A DNA stretch of 64,000 nt, from assembly GCA_025200525.1 (NCBI GenBank), contig CM045762.1:30832196-30896195 (forward strand). Reading direction: 5' to 3'. Position numbers and translations under genes: made by a program. This document shows positions 22,501 to 34,633 of the stretch, piece after piece. The number at the start of each line of letters is the position of its first letter. The stretch's first letter is position 1. Under the pieces are notes generated by a model. That model made no database searches, had not been told where the DNA came from, and worked only from the letters and a program-made list of their open reading frames with translations. The stretch is from Camellia lanceoleosa (Eukaryota > Streptophyta > Magnoliopsida > Ericales > Theaceae).

Positions 22501-24082
22501 TATCAAATGTAGGTGTATGACCACATTTCATGGACTGAAATCACATTCGAAATGATGGCAAAGCATGGAAACATCACATGCATGGCAGGGGCCTCAAAAC
22601 CCAAGGTTAGCCAAAGCATTTACAATATAGCTATACAAAACATGAGTGATATGACCATGGCAGCCCAAAACAGTCCTAGAACAGCCCAAAATAAGAATAA
22701 AATCATGCTGGAGCAAAGCCAAAACATGCTAGAATGATGAGTCAAAACATCATACACATAAAGCAAGTAAGCAAGATTTGTTCTACAAGTATATGGAGCA
22801 TGCAAAAGATGACCAAACCCATTTTAGACAGAGTTATGTCATGGCAAAACATGCTGAAATGGACTCAACATAAGCTAGGCAAACATGCTACTTTGATGAG
22901 CCACAAATGGGATTACACTACACATACAAAAAGCATGCAAAATATGACCAAACTAGCCATGGAAAGAGTTAAGGAAGGTCCTAAAAGTCACAAAAAAGGG
23001 GCCTGAACCAAGCCTCAAAAGTAAAGGGATACATGCTCCTTTGATAGACCAAAAACTCAAGCAAACAAAACAAAAAAGGGGGGGTCACCCCCCTCTGGTT
23101 TTGGACCTCAAAACCACATGCCCACCACTGAAAATCCACTGGATTTCAGTGGCTAAAAGGCCAAACCAAGACTACCTCGAAGGCCTTAAGGCATGGCCCA
23201 AAACAAGGCCAAACAAGGCAAACAAGAGGGTTGCACACCTCTAACACCAAAAAGACCTAAACAAACTTTAAAAGCACTTAAATATAGAACTTTTTTCAGT
23301 TGAAAGCAAGGCCTAAAACAATATGCAAGGATGGCCAAAATGAGGTACAAATAAATGCTAAAAAAATGAAAGAAACTCACCCTTGAAAACCAACTTCGAA
23401 ACCTGCAATCTCAGGGGCCAAAAACCAAGTTTTAGAGCTCAAGTAAGCCCCTCAAGAACCTCAGCTCAAAGATGGTAGTGTATCTCTATGTGTTGTAGTG
23501 CAAAAGTGCAAGAAAAATGGACTTTAGAGCACTATTCTATGAAATATAGAGAGAGAGTGTGAGAAATATAGAGAGAGAGAGAGAGAGAGAGATACAACTC
23601 CTTCAAAACTTTTTTCAACCTCTGATATAGAAGAAGGCTCCTTCCTTATATAGAAAATACAAGAAGAAGCTTGTTAAACAAGCTTAGCAAGAGCTTCATC
23701 CCTCCATACACGTAGGGGAGAGGAGTGAAAACCAGCTGGCTCAAAAGATCTAGCGTGAAACCTGCTGAGACAGGGGGTCTGCCGGCCATCAGTGGTGGCC
23801 TGCAGTAGCTCATTGAAGGCCCTCAGGCATCATCAATGGCCGGCAGTGGCAAAGGCATGGCCAGCAGGGCCAAAAAGGGGCCAGCAATGCCTTCCACAAA
23901 GCATGCAGAAAGGGCCAATACAAGGTCCAAAAATGGAGCAGGAAGGATACAGGGTTTGGAAAGTTCAAACCTGTGACGTTCCGCCGTAAAAGTCAAGTAC
24001 TCGGCGAGCAATCGAACTAGTTGTTGGGTGTACCTGCAAGCACAACCAAGTCTTGAGGACGATCAAAAATGGGGTGTCTACA
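19509..24082 (-). mobile_element. Inverted LTR-like block within element 2
   Basis: On the minus strand it starts TGTAGACACCCC (24082) and ends GTCTACA (19509), so both ends carry TGTAGAC. It has a TATA box, a CT-rich leader and a GGCGACT motif near 19690 resembling an Ogre-type PBS. No matching 5-bp target duplication is seen (GAAAC against GCTAT). Repeated GCATG-rich stretches of about 300 bp fill 21440-22930, and a (GA)n tract lies near 23571-23592. The same block in the same relative position, 3' of pol and its tandem array, occurs in element 1 (1-2138). No genes are supported inside. Confidence 0.5.
23646..23652 (-). promoter_or_regulatory. TATA box in the inverted LTR-like block
   Basis: TATATAA on the minus strand, followed about 55-85 bp downstream by a (CT)n leader. 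The arrangement is that of an LTR promoter, about 430 bp inside the TGTAGAC end. Confidence 0.45.
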
Positions 24083-24256
24083 GCTATGCATACAGTAAAA
24101 ATATTACAAGTCATTGCAGAATAAACACAGTAACCGAGATAAAAGTTTAAAAAAAATTTCATTGATTAAAGACGTACTTACAAAGAGGTGGAGCGTATAG
24201 CCTGGTTACATTGCAAAAACCAAAAAATAATGGAGTACAAGGCCTCCATATCACAG

Positions 24257-26316
24257 TCAACCGAACAGGTCCTCTAACTTAGTGTCCACACCAACACCGA
24301 CTTCTGTGTCCTCTTGGTGGCCTACAGCACCACCGTCCAGTGTCAGATCGGTGATCCCTTCTCCAACAACAAGGCTTAGCTCGGCCTGGTTTGGCACTTC
24401 TAACTGAACTGGCAAAAGACCCTGCTCATTCAGCACCGGATTGTCTTCTTCCTCCACTTGTAGGAGCTTCTGCTATACGGCACTGGCATACACCACCATA
24501 TAGCTTGGGATGAAATAAGGCAAAGCGTTGAAGAAGACCTCTGAGTCAGGCGCCTCGCCGAGCTGCTCTGCCGCTGCCTTCCAGCCAGATTTGAAGAAGA
24601 TATCCTTGGCTGCATCGTATTTTTTGACGTAGGTTTGTTCACCCTCGGCGTAACCACGGTCATCGGCATCCTTCATCTTCTTCTCCAGAGCTTTTATTTC
24701 GGTATCTTTCTTCCTTTCCAACTTGGCAAGCTCATGAAAATAGCAGTCTTTCTTTTCAGCCAATGCTTTTTGTTTGTCCGCCTCCGCCTCATTGACTAGC
24801 TCAGCCAATCGATCTCGATCGGCACTCAGCCCAGCCATCTTGGCCTTAAGCTCTTTTAGCTTGGTAGCCTTGGCTTCAACATCTGCATCAGCAGCCCGAG
24901 CTGTTTTCCTTAACTCCAACACGTATTGGTGGGCAACGTGATTTTTCTGTACGGCCTGCAATCTAGTCAAAGAAACAATGAGTTAGAACTAAGCAGAAGG
25001 TTGGAGAGGAAGTAGAAAGGAAATGCGGAATCCAAGCTTACCAACACCATAGACTTGGTAGCCAATCAGATAGCTTTCAGCTCGGCCAGATGCTCATGGC
25101 ACTCCATATCGACCAGTAAGCACAGGCTCTTGGACATATTAAAGACCAGCAGAGGGTCACTTTCGGCAACCACAGAGTCCGTGGTGGTCACAACGCGGCC
25201 CTTGAACGCCAAGGCTGGTGCCCTCGCGGGTAAGGAAGGTTTATCTCGGCCAGAAATGCGGCCTTCTTGGTTAGTTTGCGAATCAGGTAGTTTGGCTTTT
25301 GGGAGCGCAGTCTCTTCTTCTAACCGTTGTTGTTCGGCAGTCGAAGTGCGAGCCCGCATGCTCGGCCGAGATGACGATGCCCTGGTAGTTAGGAAGGCGA
25401 TGACAGTCTCGTGCGGCTGCTCGGTCGGAAGTTGTTCCGTGGGGATCTCGACAAATGTTTGCTCGGTAATCAAAGCTCGCACAGCTCTTCTCTTTGCAAT
25501 TTCTTGCTATTCGATTAGAGAGACTAGGTTGATTTGAGGGAGGTTTGGGTCTGGTTCTAGTGAAGACTCCAAGAGGAAGTCGATCACCTTGCTCTTTCAT
25601 TTGCTGTTGTATCAATAAGTCGGTTGGAAATGCAGGAGCTCAGACCAGTCCCTATCCCGGTATCGCAGTGCGGCGCGAAGTGCATCCTGATTAGCGTAGA
25701 GGTAATTCGTCTTCAGTAAGTTCTAATCTACAAATACAGCAAAGGTCAGCACGGCAAGTAGACTTGAAAAGAGAAGGAATGTGACCAGGCTATTCTTACT
25801 AGCGGTGCCCTTGTTCCAATTTATGTTATAGCCTGGTATCTAGGCTTCTTAGTCCTCAAAATTTCCAAAAACCTAGAGAAAATCGTCGTCGTGTAAATCT
25901 TTGTCTGGCGTTCGTTTGATAAGTTTCTCTTGGCCTCTTTTGACTTTGAAGTACTATACCCACCTATCATCATTTTGACAAAGTGAGTACTGGTAAAAGA
26001 TCTCAACCAACCCAAGTTGGAGACTGAGAAAGCGATTAAGTTCGGCAATACCATTTACTAATCTATAGGTGTTGGTAGACAATTGTGTGGAACAGAGCCT
26101 GGTTTTCCTTAGGAATTTGCAGATAAGTGGTTGGATGGGGAACCATAGTCCACCCTCTATGATAGATAGCACAGTAAAAGGAACGAATCCTGGCTTGCGC
26201 CAAGGTGTTGTATCTTGCTTGGCCAAAGAGAGGTGTACATCGTCAAGAATGTTGTAATCCATGCGGAATTCGACCATGGCACTTGGCAAACTCACCATAA
26301 ATCGGTACTTGCCCAT
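24257..26316 (-). pseudogene. Antisense spliced gene of element 2 (putative gypsy-type transposon domain plus coiled coil)
   Basis: The start codon at 26316 opens MGKYRFMV, followed by a segment collinear with 63409-62880 of element 3 (VHLSLA, VPFTV..IEGGLWFP, QLSTNTYRLVNG). That domain resembles the plant 'putative gypsy type transposon' family (PF04195); this is recognition by eye. Later exons encode a long coiled coil (24970-24473, with KLKELKAKMAGLSADRDRLAEL). Likely introns have recognisable borders, one at about 25820-25745 ending TTTGTAG and one ending TTGCAG just before 24965. An upstream non-coding exon seems to end at 27016 (AACCT|GTAAG on minus). Stops after DDRWV and elsewhere show it is broken. 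Its function is unknown. Confidence 0.6.
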
Positions 26317-27464
26317 GGCTTTGTATTAGGTTGGAAATAGAAAAAATGTGTGTTCGACCCTTTAGCCTAGCTATGGTGTGATCAAAACGGTGCTCGGTCG
26401 AGCGGCGCCACCAAGGGGCAAGTGAATGGTGTGCCTGAATAAACCTAGTCAAGTCTACACAGTGAAGAACATAGAATGTGTTATGACTAGGTGGTAACCG
26501 GGCTAAGGAAACAGTGTAAATTAGTTTGAAGTTTGTTCGTCCAAGAGAGTGTGTGTGGTGTGGAGCTCGGCCAAAAACATAAAAGGGGCACTGTTTTAGC
26601 TCGGTTCATATTAGGGGCATGGTTTTAGCTTGGTCGCAGTTTCCAATGCAAGTGCCTAGTTCGGTGGGATCTACTTAGGTGACTAACCAGTCGTAGCTCG
26701 GTCGTAGTTTGTTAGACGGTCACAAACACGTTTTTAGTTCAGTTATTATGATAATATGGATCAAAATCCCAGGTTCTGAATGGGTTTTACCTCATCCGTT
26801 GGGTGTTCATTTTTAAGTACGAAAACATAGGAATATTCGTGGCCCTAATATGGTTCCATAACAATGGTTTATATATTTTAATGGATTCCCATTCAATAGT
26901 GAAGTTTTGAATCATCAGTATTGAGTCTAACAACTCAAACAAAGCAGAAAATGTCATGAACAGGAAGAAATTTGGAGCATTCATGAACAAGTGCTAGGAA
27001 GAGAAGGTAACTTACAGGTTTGTGGCAGGAAATTGGATTCCAAGCCAAAGATAGACGTTCCTGCAACGGCGGCGGGCGCGAAGGAGAGATGCAAAGCTAG
27101 AACACAGACAACAGAGTAGGCAAAAGACATATAAGTCTTAGTTCTAGGGTTCGATAGTGGAGACAATGAACAGTGAAGAAGACTCTTCACCGTACACAAA
27201 GTAAAAAGGCAAAAAAAACGGGACAGTTCAAATATTTGGATATTCGTGCCTGACAGCTGTACCAGGGGTACAGGGCCAGTGGAGGCCTGCCACGTGTCCA
27301 GAGACATAATGGCATATCAAACGTGCCAGAGTAATGGAGCGACGTGCAGAGCAATTGATAAAACGTTGCTCAATCGGGCAAATCACGAGACCGAACTGGC
27401 ATTTTTATCTCTATCGGATTGTAGCTCGGCTGAAAGACAGTAATCCCAATCATGCTATGTAGAT

Positions 27465-27480
27465 GGGATTAAGGGGCAAT
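27465..27480 (+). other. Polypurine tract of element 2
   Basis: GATGGGATTAAGGGGCAAT lies immediately before the 3' LTR start TGAGAGGG, the expected place for the plus-strand primer. Confidence 0.6.
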
Positions 27481-28129
27481 TGAGAGGGTAATTTGTGTGA
27501 ACAAATTAGACCGAGCGAGGCAACATCATTAGTGAAGATTGGGTCACACAGTGGGCTGAACAGGTGTTAGGACGATTGCAAATGTGTTGTTAGGGCTTGC
27601 ACCTAGCTATCTGGGGACAGAACTTTTATCAAACCGAGATGGTTACAAGTCCAGTGGATCGAGCTAGGTGTAGCTCGACGGGTTACCAACTTATTAGGAC
27701 CATCACGGTTCAGCCATGTTGAGCACAGAGCCGAGGTAGCTCAGTTAGGCACAGTCAGCCGAGCAGAGTATTAAGGCCATCTCACTTGGCTTACAGTGAG
27801 AGGTGAGTTCTAGGGATGAGCATTATCCGTGGGTATGTGATTCCTAAGAGAACTCTACTAAAGAGAGTTGGAATCCTATTAGGAGTGTCAGGCGGAATAT
27901 ATAAAAGCTCATAACATAACCTATGCAGAGGTATGTCAATTCTTACTCTCAAATACACAGAGCTTTTGTGTCTATTGTCTATTTTGCTGACTTAGGCATC
28001 GGAGAGGTTTCTGGTACACGCTCGCCGACTAGCTCACGTTTGTATTTTCAGGTGATAAAGCGACGACGTTTGGAAGAGTGCAAACTTGGTCAACAGGATT
28101 ATATGAGAAGATTATTCTGTGCTCATACA
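27481..28129 (+). mobile_element. 3' LTR of element 2
   Basis: It begins TGAGAGGG after the polypurine tract and ends GCTCATACA. The end matches the element 3 LTR, which ends ACTCATACA just before its PBS. ATATA follows. A TATA box lies at 27898-27906. The last 160 bp contain a CATCGGAG motif and TTTTCAGG, as in the element 3 LTR (GTCGGAATG, TTGCAGG). Confidence 0.7.
27898..27906 (+). promoter_or_regulatory. TATA box of the element 2 LTR
   Basis: TATATAAAA, about 225 bp before the LTR end. Confidence 0.55.
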
Positions 28130-28200
28130 ATATATATAATATAGGTGAATTTCCTTTTCCTTTCCTCTTTTGAAATACTTTCTCAAAGCTATAAGTATTT

Positions 28201-28849
28201 GGGTAAATTGCTCTACACCCCCTCAACTGTGGCTTAGTGTCACCTTTACCCTTTTGAACAAAAAAAAAAAAATATTACACTCCCCCCCTTGAATTATCAA
28301 AATTCAAGTTTGTTTTAACAATGGCTAATTTACATTTTTAAGCTTATTGGTCACACATTTTCACCCCATCCTTCTCTCATTCTCTCTTTCACTCATCTCT
28401 TTGCACAAGACACTCTCATTCTCTCCTAAACCTCTTGTGCACCACATCTTTCATATCTTCAAATGCAATTTTGATTTTTATTGATTTTGGTTTGTATGTA
28501 GATAAGTCTATATGTCACCATCGTAGAGGATTCATCTTTGTTTAATGGAAATAGATATCAGATGGAGTAAATACTCGAATTACAGTTCTCAAGTTCATTG
28601 TTGATGTAATTACAAAGGGTGTTACTTTTCTTACTAATTTTTGTTGTTAATAGTCATAATGGAACTGTGGTTTTTAAATCAATAGATAAGATACGTTATG
28701 TGTAATTAACAAATTTCAAGAAATTATTTGAGTTGCTTTTCTGCATTTTCAACTTTACTTACTCTCATAATAATTTTTTTTTTTCAATATAGGACTAAGG
28801 AACTTAAATGCAAACAAGAAAGGAAAAAGAAAGGTATGTGAAAATGATG
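28201..28849. other. Possible MULE terminus and AT-rich DNA
   Basis: GGGTAAATTGCTCTACACC at 28201 looks like the left end of a Mutator-like MITE (compare 10022). No matching right end was found. The remainder is AT-rich with CT-rich patches and no supported gene. The solo LTR at 28855 interrupts it. Confidence 0.3.
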
Positions 28850-28854
28850 AAGGT

Positions 28855-29383
28855 TGTGGGGAGTGATTTTGGAATACTCCTTCAATCCAAACAAGCACTT
28901 GAAGGATCCTTGAAATGCTACCTAAAACAGAAAAAGAACTCCGATCGGTGATGCCGGAGTTAGCACTCTGACGAGCAAGATAGTTTCTTTTGAAAGAAGA
29001 GTTTATAGTTTCTTAGAGTGCAAGTTTTTTAGAACATACATCTTCCTTCTGCCTTGCCTCCCTTTTATAGAGTCATCATCCTCGATATTTTTCCTTTGTA
29101 GCATAGCCCTTCATCATCACTTTGTCAGGATTTATCTCCATACTAAACTTTTTAGAAAGGGACAACCTGAGCCCACCTAATGGGACCATGCCGACTTACC
29201 TGATATACTTGGCTCAGACGCATGGCTTAGGTACCCTCAATTCGGCACTCTTTCACCCATTTGTAATTACTCGGTGATGACTTGTTGAAGTCCAGTGGGC
29301 TTTTGATCAAATTTGGCCCATCAAAGATGGGCTTGGGTGTACCCTGTTTGCCAATTAAAGGTTAAGTTTACTGGGCTCCTACA
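28855..29383 (-). mobile_element. Solo LTR, 529 bp, perfect 5-bp TSD
   Basis: It runs from TGTGGGGAGTG to GGCTCCTACA on the plus strand. AAGGT flanks it at 28850-28854 and 29384-29388. It shares the region around AGTTAGCACTCTGACG with the element 1 LTR in the same orientation, so it belongs to that LTR family and reads on the minus strand. TATAAAA on minus is at 29063-29069. No internal sequence remains. Confidence 0.9.
29063..29069 (-). promoter_or_regulatory. TATA box of the solo LTR
   Basis: TATAAAA on the minus strand, about 210 bp before the LTR 3' end, the same spacing as in the element 1 LTR. Confidence 0.5.
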
Positions 29384-29388
29384 AAGGT

Positions 29389-29516
29389 GATGAAGAGAAA
29401 GGTAATGACCAGCTAATTAAGATGAAATAACACTGGTTGAAGACGAAAATGAAGACGACGAAGACTTTTGGAGTTATAAATTTTCTCTAATCTAACTTTT
29501 GTTTTCTTATGGTGAA

Positions 29517-29548
<32 letters not shown>

Positions 29549-32500
29549 GACAAAACTATAGATTTATAACTGAATAGTTTCTTTTTCACAAGCATAGATT
29601 AAGAAATATTTGGAAAATTTTAGAACTTATGACATTGTGAATTTTTTATGATTATAATATTATTATAGATGAATTAATTGCATATTTTGTAAAATTGACA
29701 TTATTAACCATCTTTTTATTATGAATATTTTTTTTTTTTCCACTTTCCACTATAAATTATAACATAAATGCAAAAATGTCTTTTTTTGGTCATATCATTT
29801 GGTTTAAGTTTTTTGAATTAAGTTTTTTGAAAATTGAGTTTTTTGTTTTTCGTGTTTTTTTATTTTTAGTGGATATTTTTAAAATTTTAAGCCTTTTTTT
29901 TATTTTTTTAGATACACCTTACTTAGATGTATCTAAAAAGTAAAAAATTTGTGAAATAATATTTTAAGAAATTAATAAATACTAAAAAATATAAAAATAT
30001 ATACTGAATTCTCGTATTTTTTTATATTTTTGGTATTTAGTAAATTTTTAAAAGATTTTTTTCACAAAAATTATACTTTTATGTGTATTTATGTTAGGTG
30101 TGTTTAAAAATTAAAAAAAAAATTACTTAAAATATTAAAAAAATTCAGTAAAAATAAAAATATACGAAAAACAAAAAAGTAAAATTTTTTGAAAAGTATT
30201 TTTGAAAAATCAAAAACAAGCAAAGTAGTTATTCCAAAAAAAATATCAAAAAAATTTAGTACCTAAGAAACCTTAGTGGATCATATTCATTGAAATGATA
30301 GCCGACTAAACTAAAAGAGTAGTAATACATAACTCTAAAATAATAGTTTTAATGGGAGCTTTAATGAGTGGACGAAAGAGAGAATAGAGAGAAGAGTCTG
30401 GACTCTCACATCACATGAACACTCTCCATATCATTAAAATTCTATTAAAGCTTCCAAACGTTATTGAAACTAAAATCTAAATAGTAAATTTTCAATATCA
30501 AATCATTTTGGATCACACAATCGGGATTTGAGACAAGTGTAAATCCACTACAATATATATAAGCACATTTTAGTGAGGAAATGTTCAACAAATGGTTCCA
30601 TTCAATTGGATTGTGGGAAAATTTAGCACTCAACGACACATTCTAGTGAGGAAATATTCTACAAATGGTTCGGTAGATTGGATTGTGGGAAAATTTATCA
30701 CTCAACAAATTATTTAATTTTATTAGTTCAGAAATCGAAATTAATCATATGCTCAGATTTTGTCGGTTTTTTAATTGCGTGTAAACGGTAATACTATATA
30801 TACCAATTGATGTTGTGACATTATTATTAACCCCACTCATTATACAAATTATAAAAATTTAAATTTTTTAAAATTATATCACATCATTTATTAATACACT
30901 AATTGATATACCAACCATTATTCGGGCGTAAAAAAAGAGTGATTCACATAAACCTTTAATAAGAGTTTTTGTGGAATCCTATATAAAGAATAGAATAAGA
31001 AAAATTCTCCGCATTTCCCGAATAATAAATAAAGAGAAAGAGTTGACTCCTTCCTAACCTTTATTACAAAATGTTTACTATTAGTCATTTATCTACAAAA
31101 TGTTTACTATTAGTCATTTATCGTATAATATAATGCTTAAAGAATCATAATATAAAGAGTATTTAAATATAATATATTAGTCAATAAAACTGTATTATAT
31201 AAAAATTTTCAGAGACGGAAAATATATTTTATGAAAATTCAACTAAAAATTAAAATTTTTTTTTTTTTTCCACTTTAGTCTTTTATTTTTCATTTTTCTT
31301 TTCACTTTAACTTTTTATGCTTCAAATTTTTCTCAATTTACTCCAAAAGTTAACTTCTATTTAAATTAGATAAAAAATGTCATAACAATTGTCACATAAA
31401 ATAAAGAATATATTATTATATTGAAATTTAAGTTTATATCAAAGATGTAAATTATATATAATAAAATATTTTTATATCACATGACTGTCAGTGTGTCATT
31501 TGCTGTTTATTTTTTAACATAAATTAATTTAAAGAGTAAATTGAAAAAAAATTGAAACATAAAGGGCTAAGATAGAAAAAAAACAAACTTTAATTGTTAA
31601 AGTAAAAAAATGACAAATTCAAAAAGAACAAAATGTAATTTACCCAATATAATAGTCAATACTGTTCTCAAAAAAAAAAAAAAATAGTCAATACTGTATA
31701 CAAATTTTCAGAGACAACATAAGAGCATCCACACCAGCTTCTTCAAAATTTTAGTCATATTATAATTAAAAAAACTATTTTACTATTTTAGCTAGTCACC
31801 TCTTAGTGCCTACTGTATCAAACTCTCTATTCTAACTTAATTTTATTAAAATATTATTTTCTTATTGGGTTTGTTATTTTTCTTTTTTTTATTAAATTGA
31901 TGAATTATCAACCAAACAATTCTAAAAAAAAAATAAAAAAATAAAAAGACTTGGCCGTTAACCGGCCGGAAATCCGGTGACACTAATCTCCGTGTTGTAG
32001 TGATGAAGTTATAACGAGGTACTGTAACATTCATAAATTAGCGATAAATAGTAACGAGGCTGATACACATCTATTTTTGATGAACAACATTACTAATTTA
32101 ATTAGAAAATAATTTTACCTACTTTAATGCGGATGCTCTAAGCGGGCGTTTCATTCCATTTGGTTTTTCATGCAGCCTAGTGCATGTGGGCGTACTCATT
32201 CGAGTATAAGATAGGATAATCTGGCAAGAAATTATACTTTGCTCCAGAGGGACAAAGTGCTATTTTGGAAAGTTGACTTTTAGTAACTTTTTTTAGTTTG
32301 TAGTAAAAGTTAAAAATTAATTTTTTTTGTATTTTTTTTATTTAGAAAGTTGGTTTTTAGCTACTGATAAAATTACAATTCTACCTCTCATTAGTCAAAA
32401 TGTGTTACATGATTAAAGTTGTAAATATTTTAAATTAATAGAAATATTTTGATTATTTTATTATGATTTGACATCATAAACAAATATTAATCAAAAAAGT

Positions 32501-32690
32501 CAAAAGTAACTTTTTACTAGCTTCCTAAATCATTTGTCTAAAAAAATCAAAAATTTAATTAAAAACAAAAAAATTACTTTTTACTATCTTCTCAAAATAG
32601 GCCATCATGTGCTGTTTCAAATTGCATTTGATTAGTTAAAATAGTGGACTCTATCACTTTGGTGTCTCTTTTGAGGAGACAAATGAATAA
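29389..32690. other. AT-rich intergenic DNA
   Basis: No gene is supported. It contains long T tracts (about 29525-29548), a GAAGAC-rich patch at 29440-29470, a 26-bp direct duplication at 31067-31120 and a small repeat at 30785-30925. The small ORFs are A/T-driven. Confidence 0.6.
30785..30925. repeat. Small dispersed repeat, copy 1 (MITE-like)
   Basis: It is bounded by TATACCAATTGATG and CTAATTGATATACCA, an imperfect inverted pair. Related sequences at about 37363-37505 and 40925-41070 share an 'aattataaaaattt' or 'ttagaagttttaagtatt' core next to 'gtcaataataatg'-type segments. Three copies in 10 kb suggest one family. Confidence 0.45.
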
Positions 32691-32873
32691 GGGTTGGTTT
32701 GGGATGTTCTAAAAAAGTATACTTTTTGACTTATTAGCTTATATGGGTTGGGTTTGAGTTGTGTTTGATGTGATGTGTTAGAGAGGTGATGTGATTTAAA
32801 TAAGATGATGTGACTTAAATAGGATAGTGACTTTTTGACTTTTTGTATCATTTAGGTTATGCCAAACTTGGCC
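32691..32873. mobile_element. Tourist-like MITE, 183 bp
   Basis: Ends GGGTTGGTTTGGGATG and CATGCCAAACTTGGCC-like sequence form an inverted pair. TAA flanks it at 32688-32690 and 32874-32876, typical of PIF/Harbinger-derived MITEs. Confidence 0.7.
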
Positions 32874-32913
32874 TAAGTGCCCAACCTTAAATGGTGTGGA
32901 GTAATATTTGAAG

Positions 32914-33063
32914 GGAAAATGATTGGTGACCCTAAAACTGTGATTCAAATTGGTTCAAATTGCCAATTTTGGTAACTTTGTTTTTTTTTTTTTTTTTTTT
33001 TTTACCTCATAGGGAAATTTGAGCCATTAGGGGCACCCAAATTCGGGCCCCCTACCATTGCCC
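32914..33063. mobile_element. Mutator-like MITE, 150 bp
   Basis: The ends GGAAAATGATTGGTGACCC and GGGCCCCCTACCATTGCCC are inverted relatives. TATTTGAAG flanks it perfectly at 32905-32913 and 33064-33072 (9 bp). It has a poly-T centre and TTGCCAATTTTGG, shared in reverse with the MITE at 40603-40771. Confidence 0.7.
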
Positions 33064-33839
33064 TATTTGAAGAGCACCCAATATCTTCTCTAATATGACA
33101 GTCAATTAGTGGTAGGTAAGATTGTGTAAAATATCGTCTAATTCGTTAAAATTGCACTGATTAGTGTTAATTCATACTGCTCTACCTGCTAACTACAGTT
33201 TAAACTTTAAAATTTATAATTCGCCTTCGAAACAGTTTCGCTCCGCTATAGTTAATACATATATATTTTTCAATCTATAATTAAATATCAAATTAAAAAT
33301 AAGTGTAAAAGATATTTAATGTGTAAAATTTATTATTTATGAAAAATATTATGTAAAATTAATTTATGTTATATATATAAAAAAATATTATACAAATTAG
33401 TATTATATATTATGCAAATACTTGATAATTGGTTAGAATATCCTTCAATCCACCAATCCGTCCAAAATCACTCAAATCGTAATTTGCTAATCCGCTAATC
33501 CATCATTCGATTTATAATTTTATTCTCAAACCATCCGAATCACACCGCTGATGGTAAGAGCTCATTTGGTTAGGTAAGAATAATCAAAAACTAGAATTAT
33601 TTTCTATCATTTCTCTCTCTAGTCAATTATTGGCAGGAACTCATTTGGGCAAGTATAAATATTCAAAAACTGAATTTACTAGTAAAATTTCCCATATTTT
33701 TCTGGGTAATATGTGTTTGGTGGAAATTGAATTAATTTAGTATATGATCTAAATATAAAATAATTCTAAATCATGGATTGATTTTGTGGATAAAATTTAT
33801 GAGACTGTAATATTACGATATTCAAAAACTAGAATCTAA

Positions 33840-34088
33840 GTCTCCGTTTGGGAAGTGAATTGGCTTTTTAATTTTTTGACTTTTTAATTATTTTAGTCTG
33901 GGACTAAAAAGCCTGATTTGAGAAGGACTTTTTGACTTTTTAACTTTTTTGACTTTTTTTGTGAGAAAATAGTGTAATGATTATGGGTTAAATTTGATGT
34001 TTTATTTTTTATGACTAAAATAACCTATTTTATTTTTTGTGACTATTTTAATACCTAACCTACCAAAATCAACTTTCCAAACTCAGCC
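33840..34088. mobile_element. Tourist-like MITE, 249 bp
   Basis: It starts GTCTCCGTTTGGGAAGTG and ends CTTTCCAAACTCAGCC (inverted). TAA occurs on both sides (33837-33839 and 34089-34091). The interior is rich in TTTTTGACTTTTTAA. Confidence 0.75.
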
Positions 34089-34374
34089 TAAGAATGATTT
34101 TTTATCATCTCTGTGAACCAGACCATGATTCCCAGACCTGGGGCTTGATAACATAGCACAAAATCCAACAAGGGCTACTATTTTATCACTTCAAAAGCAA
34201 AGTCAGAGAGAAAAGTCAAATAATATAAAAATGCATATATATATCAACCACACTTATATCTGTGTGATCAAAATTTACAATCATATACATAGTAAATATA
34301 TATATATATATACAACGATGGATCTAGGGGTAGCATTCCCAAAAATTTGAAAATATCATATATTATATTAAAAA

Positions 34375-34624
34375 GAGCAAATTACATATACCTCTCAAGG
34401 TTTGGTTAAATTATAAATACTCCTGAAGTTTGAAAAATTATAAATTCTTCCCTGAATGCTATATTTGCATAACAAATTAGGAAGTAATTTGTTATAAAAT
34501 TTAAACCTCAGAGAACAAATTGTTATGAAAATACAAACCTCAGCGGTCGGGATGTAATTTCCGAAACCTCAAGGGGGTATCTATAATTTAGTCAAACCTC
34601 AAGGGAGGTATATGTAATTTGTCC
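34375..34624. mobile_element. Mutator-like MITE, 250 bp
   Basis: Inverted ends of about 40 bp: GAGCAAATTACATATACC at the left, and the right end ending GGTATATGTAATTTGTCC. TATTAAAAA flanks it perfectly at 34366-34374 and 34625-34633. Confidence 0.85.
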
Positions 34625-34633
34625 TATTAAAAA

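Larger units (their letters stand above)
15180..28129 (+). mobile_element. Element 2: Ty3/gypsy, Tat lineage, 5'-truncated
   Basis: Plus-strand order: end of protease linker, RT, RNase H, archaeal-type RNase H, integrase (to 18733), 66-bp tandem array, inverted LTR-like block, antisense spliced gene, polypurine tract, 3' LTR (27481-28129). The 5' LTR, gag and most of the protease are missing where the CACTA end abuts at 15180. RT similarity to element 1 is moderate, so they are different subfamilies. Stops are frequent throughout. Confidence 0.8.

Noticed and set aside
28201..30250. A complete MULE starting at 28201
   Set aside because: The left-end sequence is plausible, but no right inverted end or TAAGTATTT duplication was found, so only a possible terminus is reported.
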